A stretch of 64,000 nt of DNA. It comes from Thermococcus camini. GTDB lineage: Archaea; Methanobacteriota_B; Thermococci; Thermococcales; Thermococcaceae. The notes under the pieces were generated by a model, which saw nothing but the letters and a program-made list of their open reading frames with translations, did no database searches and was not told where the DNA came from. Positions 10,179 through 18,351 of the stretch are shown one piece after another (positions within the stretch are counted from its first letter, which is position 1; the number at the start of each line of letters is the position of its first letter). The position numbers and the translations under genes are program-made. The stretch spans positions 186,001-250,000 of the forward strand of contig NZ_LR881183.1 in the NCBI RefSeq assembly GCF_904067545.1. Direction: 5' to 3'.

Positions 10179-11132
10179 TTATGAGATGATTTTTAGATAC
10201 TCCTTTACTAGATTATGCCAGTTAAATTTTCTTTCAATTTTCTTTCTGGCTTGTATAGCAAGCTTAGATCTGAGTCTTGGATTAAGGATTAGTTTAATGA
10301 GTTCATCTACGTATTTATCCCTGTTCTCCACGACAATCCCATCAACTCCTGTTGCTATGATTTCTTTAGTAGCTCCAACATTATTGGTTATGACGGGCAC
10401 CATTGATGCCATGGCCTCCAGAAAAACTAATGGAAAGTTGTCATTATACGAGTAGTAACTAAAGATATCTGCTTTCTGAAGTAGGAATTTAGGTGTGTCC
10501 ACAAAACCCAAAAAAGTAATATTTAAGTTTTCTGGTATTGGGGAACTGAAGATTGAACTTTTAATTTGCTGAAGGTATTTGCCGGAACCAGCAATATACC
10601 AATTTATATTATTGGTACTTACGTTATGTGCAACTTCTCTCATGATTTTATATAACGTGAGCACTCCTTCTGCTTTTCCAAGAAAATGGAAATTAGTTAT
10701 TGTTAAAACCTTAATTATATCACTATTCCCCTGGGAATTACTATCCTTTATTTGAAATTCTTCCGGGAATATTCCATTAGGTATGACTATTGCATCATCA
10801 AGACCAAGGACTTCTTTTAGAAAATAACTTGGAACGGTGATTGTATCTGAGTTAGTTATAGTTAATGGGTATAGTATTTTCCAAGGATTTTCTTCAGTTT
10901 TGTAAATGCCATGTAGTGTAAATATGAAATTTACGTTCTTGGGTCTGTAGGGGAGAGGAATTGCAGAACTATGTATTATCGTGTCTTCCATTTTTGTAGC
11001 TGTGAGAACCTTTAGTGGATTTTTTATAATACTTGTGTTTATATCTTCTAACTCCAAAGCCTTGGCATATTGTTTAGCCCAATTATAAGCTCCACCAATT
11101 CTTATTGGTGAGAGTATTATGACTTGCACCAT
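10179..11132 (-). CDS. Glycosyltransferase family 4, short form
   Basis: At 317 residues this is shorter than most GT4 enzymes. It keeps the N-terminal glycine loop (SPIRIGGAYNWAKQYA), FTLHGIYKTE in the first domain, VIPNGIFPEEF at the domain junction, and the C-terminal donor motif NFPLVFLEAMASMVPVITNN. ATG 11132 follows GGTGAGTGATAA. A gap of 39 nt separates it from the next gene downstream and 21 nt from the epimerase upstream. It has the strongest A+T bias of the operon. It probably adds one sugar of the glycan, of unknown specificity. Confidence 0.82.
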   Translation of the reverse strand: MVQVIILSPIRIGGAYNWAKQYAKALELEDINTSIIKNPLKVLTATKMEDTIIHSSAIPLPYRPKNVNFIFTLHGIYKTEENPWKILYPLTITNSDTITVPSYFLKEVLGLDDAIVIPNGIFPEEFQIKDSNSQGNSDIIKVLTITNFHFLGKAEGVLTLYKIMREVAHNVSTNNINWYIAGSGKYLQQIKSSIFSSPIPENLNITFLGFVDTPKFLLQKADIFSYYSYNDNFPLVFLEAMASMVPVITNNVGATKEIIATGVDGIVVENRDKYVDELIKLILNPRLRSKLAIQARKKIERKFNWHNLVKEYLKIIS

Positions 11133-11153
11133 TTATCACTCACCACAGTAGAT

Positions 11154-12128
11154 TTATAAATCCTTTACCCATTCCAAATTCTCTAAAAACCAGTCACAAA
11201 ATCTTTTGAGACCATCTTCTATTGAAATCCTCGGTTCCCAATTAAGTAATCTTTTTGCTTTGGATATGTCTGCATACGTTATTTCAACATCTGCTTTTGG
11301 TTTTGGAACGTATATTTTTTTAGCTTCTCTTCCTAAGTATTCTTCTAAAAGACTAACGAAGTAGTTCAATTCTACTGGCCTGTTATTTCCTAAGTTTACG
11401 ATCTCAAACCCGAAATCTGCGTTAATCGCTTTTATTAGCCCATTTACTATATCAGAAACGTATGTGAAATCTCTTTTTAACTTCCCCCCACCATATATTT
11501 CAATTGGTTTTCCTTCCATTATCTTTTTTGCAAATTTGAAGTATGCCATATCCGGCCTACCAAATTCTCCGTATACTGTGAAAAACCTAACCCCGAGCAT
11601 TTTTATACCGTACAGATAGTGGTATGTCCAAGCCATTAATTCATTAGCCCTTTTAGTTACTGCGTATAACGATACGGGTTTTTCTACTCTGTCCTCTTCG
11701 GAGAAGGGTATTTTTTTATTTGCTCCATATACAGAAGATGAAGAGGCAAATATCACTTTATCAATATTCCTTCTTCTCGCAAGCTCAAAGATGTTTAATG
11801 TTCCAAGATCATTGGATTGAATATATGCCCATGGATTCTCCAGAGAGTATCTAACCCCAGCCTGTGCACCCAAGTGGATTATTAAGTCAATATCTTCGTC
11901 AACACTTCCTATCAACTTATCCCAATCTGAAAGATCCAATCGAAGGAAGCGATAGTTTTCATAGTTCATTAAAATTTCGTTTCTTTTTTCTTTTAGCACT
12001 GGGCTGTAATAATTGCTCATGTTATCTATCCCTATCACACTTACATCATAGTCTTCTAAGAGTCGTTTGGACAGATGAAACCCTATGAACCCTGCACTTC
12101 CAGTGACAAGTATCTGCCCATACTTCAC
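11154..12128 (-). CDS. NAD-dependent nucleotide-sugar epimerase (extended SDR)
   Basis: This 324-residue extended short-chain dehydrogenase of the GalE/UDP-glucuronate 4-epimerase type has GSAGFIGFHLSKRLL for NAD binding, the catalytic Tyr and Lys in SLYAVTKRANE, and SSSSVYG upstream of it. Its closest visible resemblance is to UDP-glucuronate 4-epimerase, which would convert the product of the neighbouring UDP-glucose dehydrogenase into UDP-galacturonate. UDP-glucose 4-epimerase is the alternative. The chosen start is GTG 12128, which overlaps the upstream stop as GTGA and has AGGTGG 5 nt upstream. An in-frame GTG at 12137 would add three residues. Confidence 0.82.
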   Translation of the reverse strand: MKYGQILVTGSAGFIGFHLSKRLLEDYDVSVIGIDNMSNYYSPVLKEKRNEILMNYENYRFLRLDLSDWDKLIGSVDEDIDLIIHLGAQAGVRYSLENPWAYIQSNDLGTLNIFELARRRNIDKVIFASSSSVYGANKKIPFSEEDRVEKPVSLYAVTKRANELMAWTYHYLYGIKMLGVRFFTVYGEFGRPDMAYFKFAKKIMEGKPIEIYGGGKLKRDFTYVSDIVNGLIKAINADFGFEIVNLGNNRPVELNYFVSLLEEYLGREAKKIYVPKPKADVEITYADISKAKRLLNWEPRISIEDGLKRFCDWFLENLEWVKDL

Positions 12129-12970
12129 TTTAACCACCTAACAAAATTTATGATCCAGTTTTTGAACTCGTTACCAATCTCTTCATCTTTCACCGCCAAC
12201 TCAACATTAGCCTTTAACCATTCAAATTTATTACCTATGTCGTATCTCTTACCAGTATACATCATTGCATATATTGGGTGATTCTTACTCATCTCTCTAA
12301 GAGCGTCTGTTAACTGGTACTCGCCCCCATAGCCGGGTTTCAGAGTTCTCAAGTAATCAAATATTTCCGGGGTTAGAATATACCTTCCAAGGGTAGCTAT
12401 GTCTGATGGAGCTTCTTTAGTCTTAGGTTTTTCAATCATATCCTCTATCATATAAATGCCTTTCTCAATCTCATATCCTTTGATAATCCCATGAAAGGGA
12501 ATTCTATCCTTTGGAACTCTTTCAACTGCTATTACTGAACTTCTATACTTCTCAAAGACATCCATTAACATCTTTGTGCACGGGGGAATTGTTATATTGT
12601 CTCCCAAAAGCAAAGCAAATGGTTCATCATCGACGAAAGCTTTAGCGTATTTAATAGCATCACCCAGACCTTTCTGTTCTCTCTGCCGAACAAAGAATAT
12701 GTTGATATCACCAAGAATTGTATCCAACTCTTCAGTGTATTTTTCCTTCTTAGGCAAGTCGCTTCTATCGAAGTGATCTTCTATAGCTCTCTTATGCTTT
12801 CCTGTTATAATCAGGATTTCTCTTATACCAGAATAATAAGCTTCTTCAACCACATACTGAATTACTGGCTTATGGACTACTGGCACCATTTCTTTCGGCT
12901 GGGCCTTGGTAATAGGCAACATTCTCGTTCCATAGCCAGCCGCTGGAATAACCGCCTTCCTAATCCTCAC
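12125..12970 (-). CDS. galU: UTP-glucose-1-phosphate uridylyltransferase
   Basis: This makes UDP-glucose from glucose-1-phosphate and UTP. The N-terminal nucleotide-binding signature AVIPAAGYGTRMLPITKAQPKEM is nearly canonical for GalU-type nucleotidyltransferases, followed by KPVIQYVVEEAYYSGI and the metal site LLGDNI. The length of 281 residues is typical. The start was set at GTG 12970, which overlaps the upstream ugd stop by 4 nt (GTGA) with a G-rich ribosome site; an in-frame GTG at 12976 is possible. Together with the adjacent ugd and epimerase genes it forms a UDP-glucose to UDP-glucuronate to UDP-galacturonate supply line. Confidence 0.92.
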   Translation of the reverse strand: MRIRKAVIPAAGYGTRMLPITKAQPKEMVPVVHKPVIQYVVEEAYYSGIREILIITGKHKRAIEDHFDRSDLPKKEKYTEELDTILGDINIFFVRQREQKGLGDAIKYAKAFVDDEPFALLLGDNITIPPCTKMLMDVFEKYRSSVIAVERVPKDRIPFHGIIKGYEIEKGIYMIEDMIEKPKTKEAPSDIATLGRYILTPEIFDYLRTLKPGYGGEYQLTDALREMSKNHPIYAMMYTGKRYDIGNKFEWLKANVELAVKDEEIGNEFKNWIINFVRWLK

Positions 12971-14250
12971 CAGCACACCCCCTCGTAAATTCTGGCGGTT
13001 TTTTCAGCAGCTTTCACTCGTCTCCCATCAACTACTATCTTCCCAGAGTAATCCAACTCTTCAAACTCCTTCCACTCTGTAACTATTAAGATCACGTCAG
13101 TAGCTTCAAGAACTTCACGGGGAGAGTTAGCGTAAGTTATTTTCTCACCAACGTCGGGGTAGAACCCCTTGAAGTTTTCCATGGCCTGGGGATCGTAGGT
13201 TATAACCCTGGCTCCATCCTCAAGAAGCTTTTTTATGACGGGGTAAGCCCGCGTCTCCCTCACGTCGTCAGTGTCTGGTTTGAATGCTAAACCAAGAACT
13301 CCCACGGTCTTTCCTTTAAGCTCTGGAACGTGCTTTTTCAGGAGTTCAATCAATTTTAACGGCTGCTTCTCATTCACTTCCACCACAGCCTTCAGGATTA
13401 AGGGCTCTTCACCAAGCTCTTCCGTCTTTCTTATCAATGCCCGCGTGTCTTTGGGGAAGCAGGAACCACCCCAGCCGATTCCAGTTTTGAAGAAGTGGGG
13501 ACTAATCCTGTGGTCTAATCCAACGCCTTCAAAGACTTTCCACGAGTCAATGCCGAGCTTTTTGCAGATGTTTCCAATCTCGTTGGCAAAGCTTATTTTA
13601 GTCGCTAAGAACGCGTTTGACGCGTACTTAATCATTTCAGCGGTTTTAATGTCCGTGAAGACTTTTGGTGCGTTTATTGGCTCGTAGAGCTTTTCTAAAA
13701 CTTCTTTCGTTCTCTCGTCCTGAACTCCAATAACTACCCTATCTGGATTGAGGAAGTCGTTTAAAGCCACGCCCTCCCTCAGGAATTCGGGGTTCATCGC
13801 GAGGCCAAAATCCCCGAATGCTTTCTTACCCGAGTGCTCTTCAATGAGGGGTTTGACGACTCCTTCCGTCGTGCCCGGCAGGACTGTACTCTTCACGACG
13901 ATAACGTGGTACGGGTCCTTCTCCTTGAGTGCTTCCCCGATTGCCTTCGCCGCTGACTCGACGTACTTCAAGTCTATCGAACCGTCCTCTCTTGATGGAG
14001 TCCCAACGGCTATGAATGTAACGTCGGAGTTGAGGATTGCCTCACGGTAGTCTTTTGTTGCGTAATACTTTCCCCTAAACTCTTTCATGAGTTCTTCGAG
14101 GCCTTCCTCGTAGATTGGGGGTTCCGCGTTGTTTATCATCGTGATTTTTCTTTCATCAACGTCCACGAATATGACTTCGTTTCCCAGCTTGATGAAACCC
14201 ATTCCCGTGACGAGGCCAACGTAACCCGAACCAATAATGGAAATTCTCAT
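12967..14250 (-). CDS. ugd: UDP-glucose 6-dehydrogenase
   Basis: This enzyme oxidises UDP-glucose to UDP-glucuronate with two NAD. The 427-residue protein has the N-terminal Rossmann signature ISIIGSGYVGLVTGMGF, the middle dimerisation region, and the catalytic Cys in GIGWGGSCFPKDTRAL. The C-terminal nucleotide-sugar domain starts at VGVLGLAFKPDTDDVRETRA. The start codon overlaps the stop of the preceding GT4 gene (ATGA), which indicates an operon. A UDP-N-acetyl-mannosamine dehydrogenase is the main alternative, but the galU partner favours UDP-glucose. Confidence 0.9.
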   Translation of the reverse strand: MRISIIGSGYVGLVTGMGFIKLGNEVIFVDVDERKITMINNAEPPIYEEGLEELMKEFRGKYYATKDYREAILNSDVTFIAVGTPSREDGSIDLKYVESAAKAIGEALKEKDPYHVIVVKSTVLPGTTEGVVKPLIEEHSGKKAFGDFGLAMNPEFLREGVALNDFLNPDRVVIGVQDERTKEVLEKLYEPINAPKVFTDIKTAEMIKYASNAFLATKISFANEIGNICKKLGIDSWKVFEGVGLDHRISPHFFKTGIGWGGSCFPKDTRALIRKTEELGEEPLILKAVVEVNEKQPLKLIELLKKHVPELKGKTVGVLGLAFKPDTDDVRETRAYPVIKKLLEDGARVITYDPQAMENFKGFYPDVGEKITYANSPREVLEATDVILIVTEWKEFEELDYSGKIVVDGRRVKAAEKTARIYEGVCW

Positions 14251-15365
14251 CGTAACTCCCTCCTAAGAGCTTCATAAAGCTTTATGTTTTTAGTGACGAA
14301 TATATCCCACGAATAATGTTTTTCAATTTTCCGTCTTCCTATTAGCCCCATTTTTCTCTGGACTTTTGGGTTTTCTAGGAGATACTCAATTTTTTGCAAA
14401 AAGTTGTCAATTGAATTTTTCTCTACCATCAAACCTGCTTTTTTGATAACCTCTTCCAAGTGTGGAATTTTTGATATTACTGAGGGAGTCTCACATGAAA
14501 ATGCCTCCAAAACAGTCCGAGGAAGTCCTTCGGTAGTGGAGGTCAATAAGAAGATAAATGCACTAGAATAGTATTTAGGAAGTTCTTCATTTGGAATAAA
14601 TGAGAGATATATTATATCCTCCTTGAATGGGGACTTCTCAACTAAATTCAAGGTAGTCCCGTTTAGAGGGCCGTCTCCCACTAGAATAAGCTTAAGATCT
14701 AAATTTGTGTATTTCTCTCTCAACTTATTGAATATTGCTATAGCGAGTTCGGGTCTTTTTCCGGGCACTAACCGTCCTACCCACATAATATTTTTTCTTT
14801 TAAATTCACCAGTGTTTTTGAACAACTTTGTGTCAATACCATTAAAAATCACCTTTATCTTGTCTGGAGGGATTCCCCATTCAGTCAGTTCCCGTTTTTC
14901 TTCTGAGGTATACACAATCACAGAATCTGCTACAGAAAATATGTACTTTCCAAAGACTCTGTTGTATATTGTATTGATCGATTTAGGCGCTGTCTGAGAA
15001 ACTAATCCATGGTTAGTGACTACTAGTGGGGTTTTATGAACTTGCTTCAATATGGCAGCCAGCAAAGTTGTTATAAACAGGTGAGAATGTGCATGAACCA
15101 CATCAAAATTATCCCACTCTTTGGTTAGCTTGAATGCATACAATATTGAGATTGGATTCCCCCAAATCCTTATTATCTCTCTAAATTTTTGCAAAGAATA
15201 ATATGTTCGATCTTCATTTCCTGGCTCTTTGGAGATTACGTAGACTTCTACATGATGACCCTTTCTTCCTTGTTCTAGGGACAAACTATGGATGTGCAAC
15301 CCGTACCCCCCTACTACGTATGGGTATATATCGGGGGCAACCCTAAGTATCCTCACTAATTTCAT
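14247..15365 (-). CDS. Glycosyltransferase family 4
   Basis: This 372-residue GT-B enzyme has the glycine-rich PYVVGGYGLHIHSLSLEQG loop near the N-terminus, VVHAHSHLF and TNHGLVSQ in the first domain, VIFNGIDTKLF and the IMWVGRLVPGKRPE donor-domain entry. The E-x7-E region is STTEGLPRTVLEAFSC. The start is ATG 15365, supported by GGAGGG immediately upstream. Because of the frameshift in the preceding GT2 gene, one frame now runs uninterrupted from the GT2 gene through this one, so a fused 676-residue product is formally possible. I regard that as an artefact of the frameshift. It was probably a separate gene 11 nt downstream of the GT2 stop. Confidence 0.88.
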   Translation of the reverse strand: MKLVRILRVAPDIYPYVVGGYGLHIHSLSLEQGRKGHHVEVYVISKEPGNEDRTYYSLQKFREIIRIWGNPISILYAFKLTKEWDNFDVVHAHSHLFITTLLAAILKQVHKTPLVVTNHGLVSQTAPKSINTIYNRVFGKYIFSVADSVIVYTSEEKRELTEWGIPPDKIKVIFNGIDTKLFKNTGEFKRKNIMWVGRLVPGKRPELAIAIFNKLREKYTNLDLKLILVGDGPLNGTTLNLVEKSPFKEDIIYLSFIPNEELPKYYSSAFIFLLTSTTEGLPRTVLEAFSCETPSVISKIPHLEEVIKKAGLMVEKNSIDNFLQKIEYLLENPKVQRKMGLIGRRKIEKHYSWDIFVTKNIKLYEALRRELR

Positions 15366-15376
15366 CCCTCCTTTTC

Positions 15377-16268
15377 TCACTCCCTCACCATCTTTGCCAG
15401 CACGTTCAGTGTCAGCCCGGCGACGAACAGCTGAATTCCGATTATCGTGAATATTCCAGCTCCGACGGCCTGGGTCATGTAAACCCTTCCTTCCTCGGAA
15501 TAGGGGTGAAGCGCCCAGACCAACAGCCCGCCGGCGATTATGAAAGCTACCAAAGCCAGCGTTGTAAACAGGAACAATGGTCTCCTGTACCCTATCAGGC
15601 CTATTAACCCCCCCCAGCAGTTCGAATCCATGGCTTATCGGGTTCTTCTTATGCTTGTTGGGCACGTCGTACCTGACGGTTATCGGCACCTCCCTGATCC
15701 TCACGCCCCTCTCAGCCAGATACACCAGCATGTCGCTCTCCACGTTATAGCCGTTGCTGTTTATCTTCATTATCTCCTTCAGGGCTTTTCTGTTCATCGC
15801 CCTAAAGCCAGACTGGGAATCGGTAATTTTTAGGGTCCCATTCAGACTCACGTTGGCTGTGGTGTTCAGAACCCATAGGCCGAATCTTCTGTACAGGGGT
15901 ATCTTCTTTTTTGTCCCGTCCAGGAACCTTGACCCTATCACAAGGTCGGCTTCATCTTTAAGGATGGGCTCCACGAGCTTGGGTATCTCCTCTGGATTAT
16001 GCTGTCCATCGGCGTCTATACACACTATAATCTCGTACTCCTTCTCGGCGGCGTACTTGAAGGCCGTCTTGAGGGCCTGGGCCTTACCCATGTTCCGGGG
16101 GTGCTTTATGACGTGGGCGCCGGAGGAAATGGCTATGTGAAAAGTTTCATCTTTGCTCCCGTCGTCTACAACGAGAACATCGCCGTATTTTTTAGAAAGG
16201 GTTACTACATAGCCTATAGTAAGCTCCTCGTTATACGCAGGGATGATTATCAGGGTGTTATTATGCAT
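15377..16268 (-). pseudogene. Dolichyl-phosphate sugar synthase-like GT2, frameshifted at a G8 tract
   Basis: The first 220 residues are a GT-A family 2 catalytic domain: IIIPAYNEELTIGYVV, VVDDGSKDET, the metal-binding DADGQHNPEEIPKL and SGFRAMNRKALKEI. The family (DPM1/GtrB-like) charges polyprenyl phosphate with glucose or mannose and usually ends with two membrane helices. Here those helices (LFLFTTLALVAFIIAGG and IFTIIGIQLFVAGLTLNVL) are in another frame. The shift is at a run of eight G on the coding strand (15611-15618). Seven G would restore LLGGLIGLIGYRR and a stop at 15377. ATG 16268 follows GGTGGGGG. This is the first gene of the leftward glycan operon, so the frame of the tract may matter for the locus. 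Confidence 0.82.
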
Positions 16269-16320
16269 AACCCCCACCGGCGATATCGTTGAAAGACGTC
16301 CAATTTTTTCAAGTACCGTT

Positions 16321-16332
16321 CATATTTAAATG
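16321..16332 (-). promoter_or_regulatory. TATA-type promoter of the leftward glycan operon
   Basis: On the minus strand the sequence reads CATTTAAATATG, a good archaeal TATA box. A start about 25 nt downstream (near 16298) would leave a leader of about 30 nt carrying GGTGGGGG before ATG 16268. No other strong TATA box is seen before the downstream genes, which mostly overlap or nearly abut. Confidence 0.6.
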
Positions 16333-16400
16333 TTATATTTTAGCCGAGAATGGTTTGTTGATACAATCTTTTTAAGCTTTTCTAACCGATGGGGGTACTC

Positions 16401-16616
16401 ATGTTCGAATATAAAACGTTATTTGTAAAAAAATCGTTCCTATTGGGTGCTAAATGTGAAGGTATTCTGTGTTCATTGGTACATTTTTCCGAAATTCAAT
16501 TCAAAAATTTAACATTGTTAACATGTTCGGATCTGCCGGATACTATTGGGATTATTATCCCGGAACACGATTCTCAGATGATACTTAAGACTTTGATGTC
16601 CGACATAAGAACATGA
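16401..16616 (+). CDS. Small hypothetical protein
   Basis: A 71-residue frame begins with MFEYKTLFVKKSFLLGAKCE and contains IGIIIPEHDSQMILKTLM. ATG 16401 has GGGGG a few nt upstream, and TTTTTAAGC lies at about 16370-16378, divergent from the glycan operon promoter. The composition looks protein-like, with mixed hydrophobic and charged residues, but no known domain is recognised. It may be a remnant or a spurious frame in an A+T-rich spacer. Confidence 0.35.
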   Translation: MFEYKTLFVKKSFLLGAKCEGILCSLVHFSEIQFKNLTLLTCSDLPDTIGIIIPEHDSQMILKTLMSDIRT

Positions 16617-16748
16617 AAAATAGTCCTTTATAATAATCCTTTATGTTTCTCTTTTGAAGATCCACTCCCCATAGGGAGGGAAGTTGGGTTGCCCGCCTAG
16701 TTCCACCGAAAACTTTTTAAACCCTCTCTCCTCCCTAATCTCGGACAC

Positions 16749-16826
16749 GCCCCGGTGGTGTAGCCCGGTCAATCATGCGGGACTCTCGATCCCGCGACCC
16801 GGGTTCAAATCCCGGCCGGGGCACCA
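16749..16826 (+). tRNA. tRNA-Glu (anticodon CTC)
   Basis: The acceptor stem GCCCCGG pairs with CCGGGGC. The anticodon arm CGGGA-CTCTCGA-TCCCG gives anticodon CTC. The T arm is CCGGG-TTCAAAT-CCCGG. The discriminator A and CCA are encoded (16823-16826). No intron is present. Confidence 0.96.
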
Positions 16827-16839
16827 GAATCCTTCTCCT

Positions 16840-16917
16840 GGGCCCGTGGCTCAGCCTGGTCAGAGCGCCCGCCTGATAAGCGGGAGGTCCGGGGTTCGAA
16901 GCCCCGCGGGCCCACCA
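16840..16917 (+). tRNA. tRNA-Ile (anticodon GAT)
   Basis: The acceptor stem GGGCCCG pairs with CGGGCCC. The anticodon arm CCCGC-CTGATAA-GCGGG gives anticodon GAT. The T arm contains GGTTCGAA, and CCA is encoded. It lies 13 nt after tRNA-Glu, so the two are probably one transcript. Confidence 0.96.
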
Positions 16918-16920
16918 TAA

Positions 16921-16971
16921 GAAACTTTTGCCAAGCAAAAGTTTCATCAAAGTTGGTAGCTCCTTCTTGAA
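16921..16971 (+). repeat. Palindromic interspersed element R1
   Basis: A perfect 10-bp stem (GAAACTTTTG / CAAAAGTTTC) is followed by the tail ATCAAAGTTGGT and then TCCTTCTTGAA. The same stem-plus-tail layout recurs at R3 and R5 and in variant form at R2 and R4. It begins 4 nt after the tRNA-Ile CCA and could also act as that transcript's terminator. Confidence 0.6.
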
Positions 16972-17202
16972 GTGCAAGTTCTTGCGAGGTTTTCTACTTG
17001 AAATCAATTGTTTTGAGTGAGAACTCCTTTAGGGACTCATTGTAATGGGGTTTAACCTTAAAAAGACGCCCGTAGGGCGTCAAAAGAAAGCAAACCCATT
17101 CCAAGGGACTCCTTGTAATTTGTTCTCGCTCAAAAAGGAAGGCCTTAATTTGGAAAACTGGCTTGTAATGACGCCTTTAGCGATGAGCTACAAACTTTTG
17201 GT

Positions 17203-17262
17203 GAAGCTTTTCCCAAAAGCTTCTGCGTGAAGTTTGATCAAGGTTTGTGATTCCTTATTGAA
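17203..17262 (+). repeat. Palindromic interspersed element R2
   Basis: The stem is GAAGCTTTT / AAAAGCTTC with loop CCC, followed after a short spacer by GTTTGATCAAGGTTTGTGAT and TCCTTATTGAA. The tail matches that of R1 and R4, while the stem is a variant. Confidence 0.55.
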
Positions 17263-17470
17263 TAACTACTTTTGGAGTGGGTTTTCTTTAAAAGCTGTTT
17301 GTGATATGTGGATTCGTCCCAAAGGGCACTTTTCAGGGGGTTCAAGTTTTTTGGCGCTCCAAAGGAGCGCGGTTTGAGTAGAACCCGCGTGGAAACGGCC
17401 TGTTTGATGAATCCAAAATTTCTAACGGTGGGGTTTTGAATTGAAATCCCACCTCAAGAGTATCTTGTTG

Positions 17471-17513
17471 AGGAATCACAAACTTTGATGAAACTTTTCT
17501 CCAGAAAAGTTTC
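17471..17513 (-). repeat. Palindromic interspersed element R3, inverted
   Basis: On the minus strand this reads GAAACTTTTCT/AGAAAAGTTTC (11-bp stem) followed by ATCAAAGTTTGTGATTCC. A second hairpin, CAAGCTTTT/AAAAGCTTG, lies at 17520-17540. The opposite orientation to R1 argues against a simple tandem duplication. Confidence 0.6.
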
Positions 17514-17592
17514 TTTGGTCAAGCTTTTTCCAAAAGCTTGTTCGCCTGCGCGACGTCGAGCTTTGCTCGACGCAAGGGACGACAGTCCCGCA

Positions 17593-17624
17593 GAGTTTGA
17601 TCAGGGTTGGTGATTCCTGTTTGA
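17593..17624 (+). repeat. Palindromic interspersed element R4 (tail only)
   Basis: GAGTTTGATCAGGGTTGGTG followed by ATTCCTGTTTGA matches the R2 tail closely. The preceding stem is a different hairpin (GGGAC-GACA-GTCCC at 17576-17589). Confidence 0.5.
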
Positions 17625-17699
17625 GTTGTCTTCTCGGGGTCATCGAGCGAGGGTATCGAGCCAAGAAGGTCCCATGTGACTTCATAATGCTCCTCGAAC

Positions 17700-18083
17700 T
17701 CAGCCCCCTGTTGAAAATAATTTTCCCAGGCTGGCTTTAACCTCATCGATTTTTTCAGGGGACAGCATCCCTATTCTGGTCCGGACTTCACGTTTTGAGA
17801 TGGAAAACACAACGTACGGTTTTATGAGACTTGGCCGGATAAAGGCCCCCTCATAAAGGCAAACGTCATCTCCCGTTATCTCAACATTGTACTCCTTGAA
17901 CCCGCTCCCGAGGTTGGACGTTATCTGACAGACCACGATGCTGTTGCTGGCCCTGTTGAACCTTGAGTTTGAAAGGATCAAAACAGGGCGGGGCTTCTTC
18001 CGTGCCGAGTCGGTAAAAGGGAAGGCCACCGTAATGATCTCCCACTGCTGGAGATCCTCGTTGGGCTCACATCTTGGGCTCAT
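17700..18083 (-). CDS. MazF/PemK-family toxin
   Basis: This 127-residue protein is an SH3-like MazF/PemK endoribonuclease by its conserved start QQWEIITVAFPFTDSARKKP, the following RPVLILSNSRFN, and the VCQITSNLG strand with an acidic loop downstream. Such toxins cut mRNA and are neutralised by a partner protein. ATG 18083 is preceded by GTGAGGT and overlaps the end of the upstream ribbon-helix-helix gene by 17 nt, the usual antitoxin-first order with translational coupling. Confidence 0.85.
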   Translation of the reverse strand: MSPRCEPNEDLQQWEIITVAFPFTDSARKKPRPVLILSNSRFNRASNSIVVCQITSNLGSGFKEYNVEITGDDVCLYEGAFIRPSLIKPYVVFSISKREVRTRIGMLSPEKIDEVKASLGKLFSTGG

Positions 18084-18351
18084 ACCTCACACCCTTAACA
18101 TCACTCCAGTATTCATCGGCATCACTTTCCCAATCCTCGGCGAGTATAGGTTCTACCATCCTTTGGATGGCTTTTAGGTATGCTTCATCCTTACTCTCCT
18201 TGGAGGGGAGCTTATTTCTCATTACGAAGTCCCGAAGGGCCTCTTTGATAACCTCACTCCTGTTGGAGTAGTACCCGGCCTGAACCATCCGGTCTATTTC
18301 GGCCGCCAGTGCCGGGGGGATCCTGGCGGTAATCTTCACGCTGGCACCCAT
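18067..18351 (-). CDS. Ribbon-helix-helix antitoxin
   Basis: This 94-residue protein starts with a CopG/ParD-type ribbon-helix-helix domain (VKITARIPPALAAEIDRMVQ, then GYYSNRSEVIKEALRDFV) and ends with an acidic tail that would bind the toxin (EDWESDADEYWSDVKGVR). ATG 18351 was chosen for GGTGAT 5 nt upstream; in-frame ATGs at 18363 and 18372 lack a good ribosome site. It is the first gene of the pair with the MazF-type toxin, and should bind its own promoter as most RHH antitoxins do. Confidence 0.85.
   Translation of the reverse strand: MGASVKITARIPPALAAEIDRMVQAGYYSNRSEVIKEALRDFVMRNKLPSKESKDEAYLKAIQRMVEPILAEDWESDADEYWSDVKGVRYEPKM

Larger units (their letters stand above)
16918..17699. other. 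Gene-free repeat island downstream of the tRNA pair
   Basis: No protein gene is supported in these 780 bp. The segment is packed with stem-loops. Four copies of a palindromic element (R1 to R4, listed separately) are joined by GC-rich hairpins such as GACGCCC/GGGCGTC at 17065-17081, GGCGCTCC/GGAGCGC near 17351-17369, CGTCGAG/CTCGACG at 17554-17572 and GGGAC/GTCCC at 17576-17589. The location just behind tRNA genes is typical for accumulation of integrated or mobile material. No integrase or attachment duplication was found. Confidence 0.6.

Noticed and set aside
14247-16277. A genuine two-domain GT2-GT4 fusion protein
   Set aside because: The linker between the domains is out-of-frame translation of the GT2 membrane helices, and the GT4 gene has its own ribosome site and ATG. 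The fusion follows from the G8 tract, not from design.
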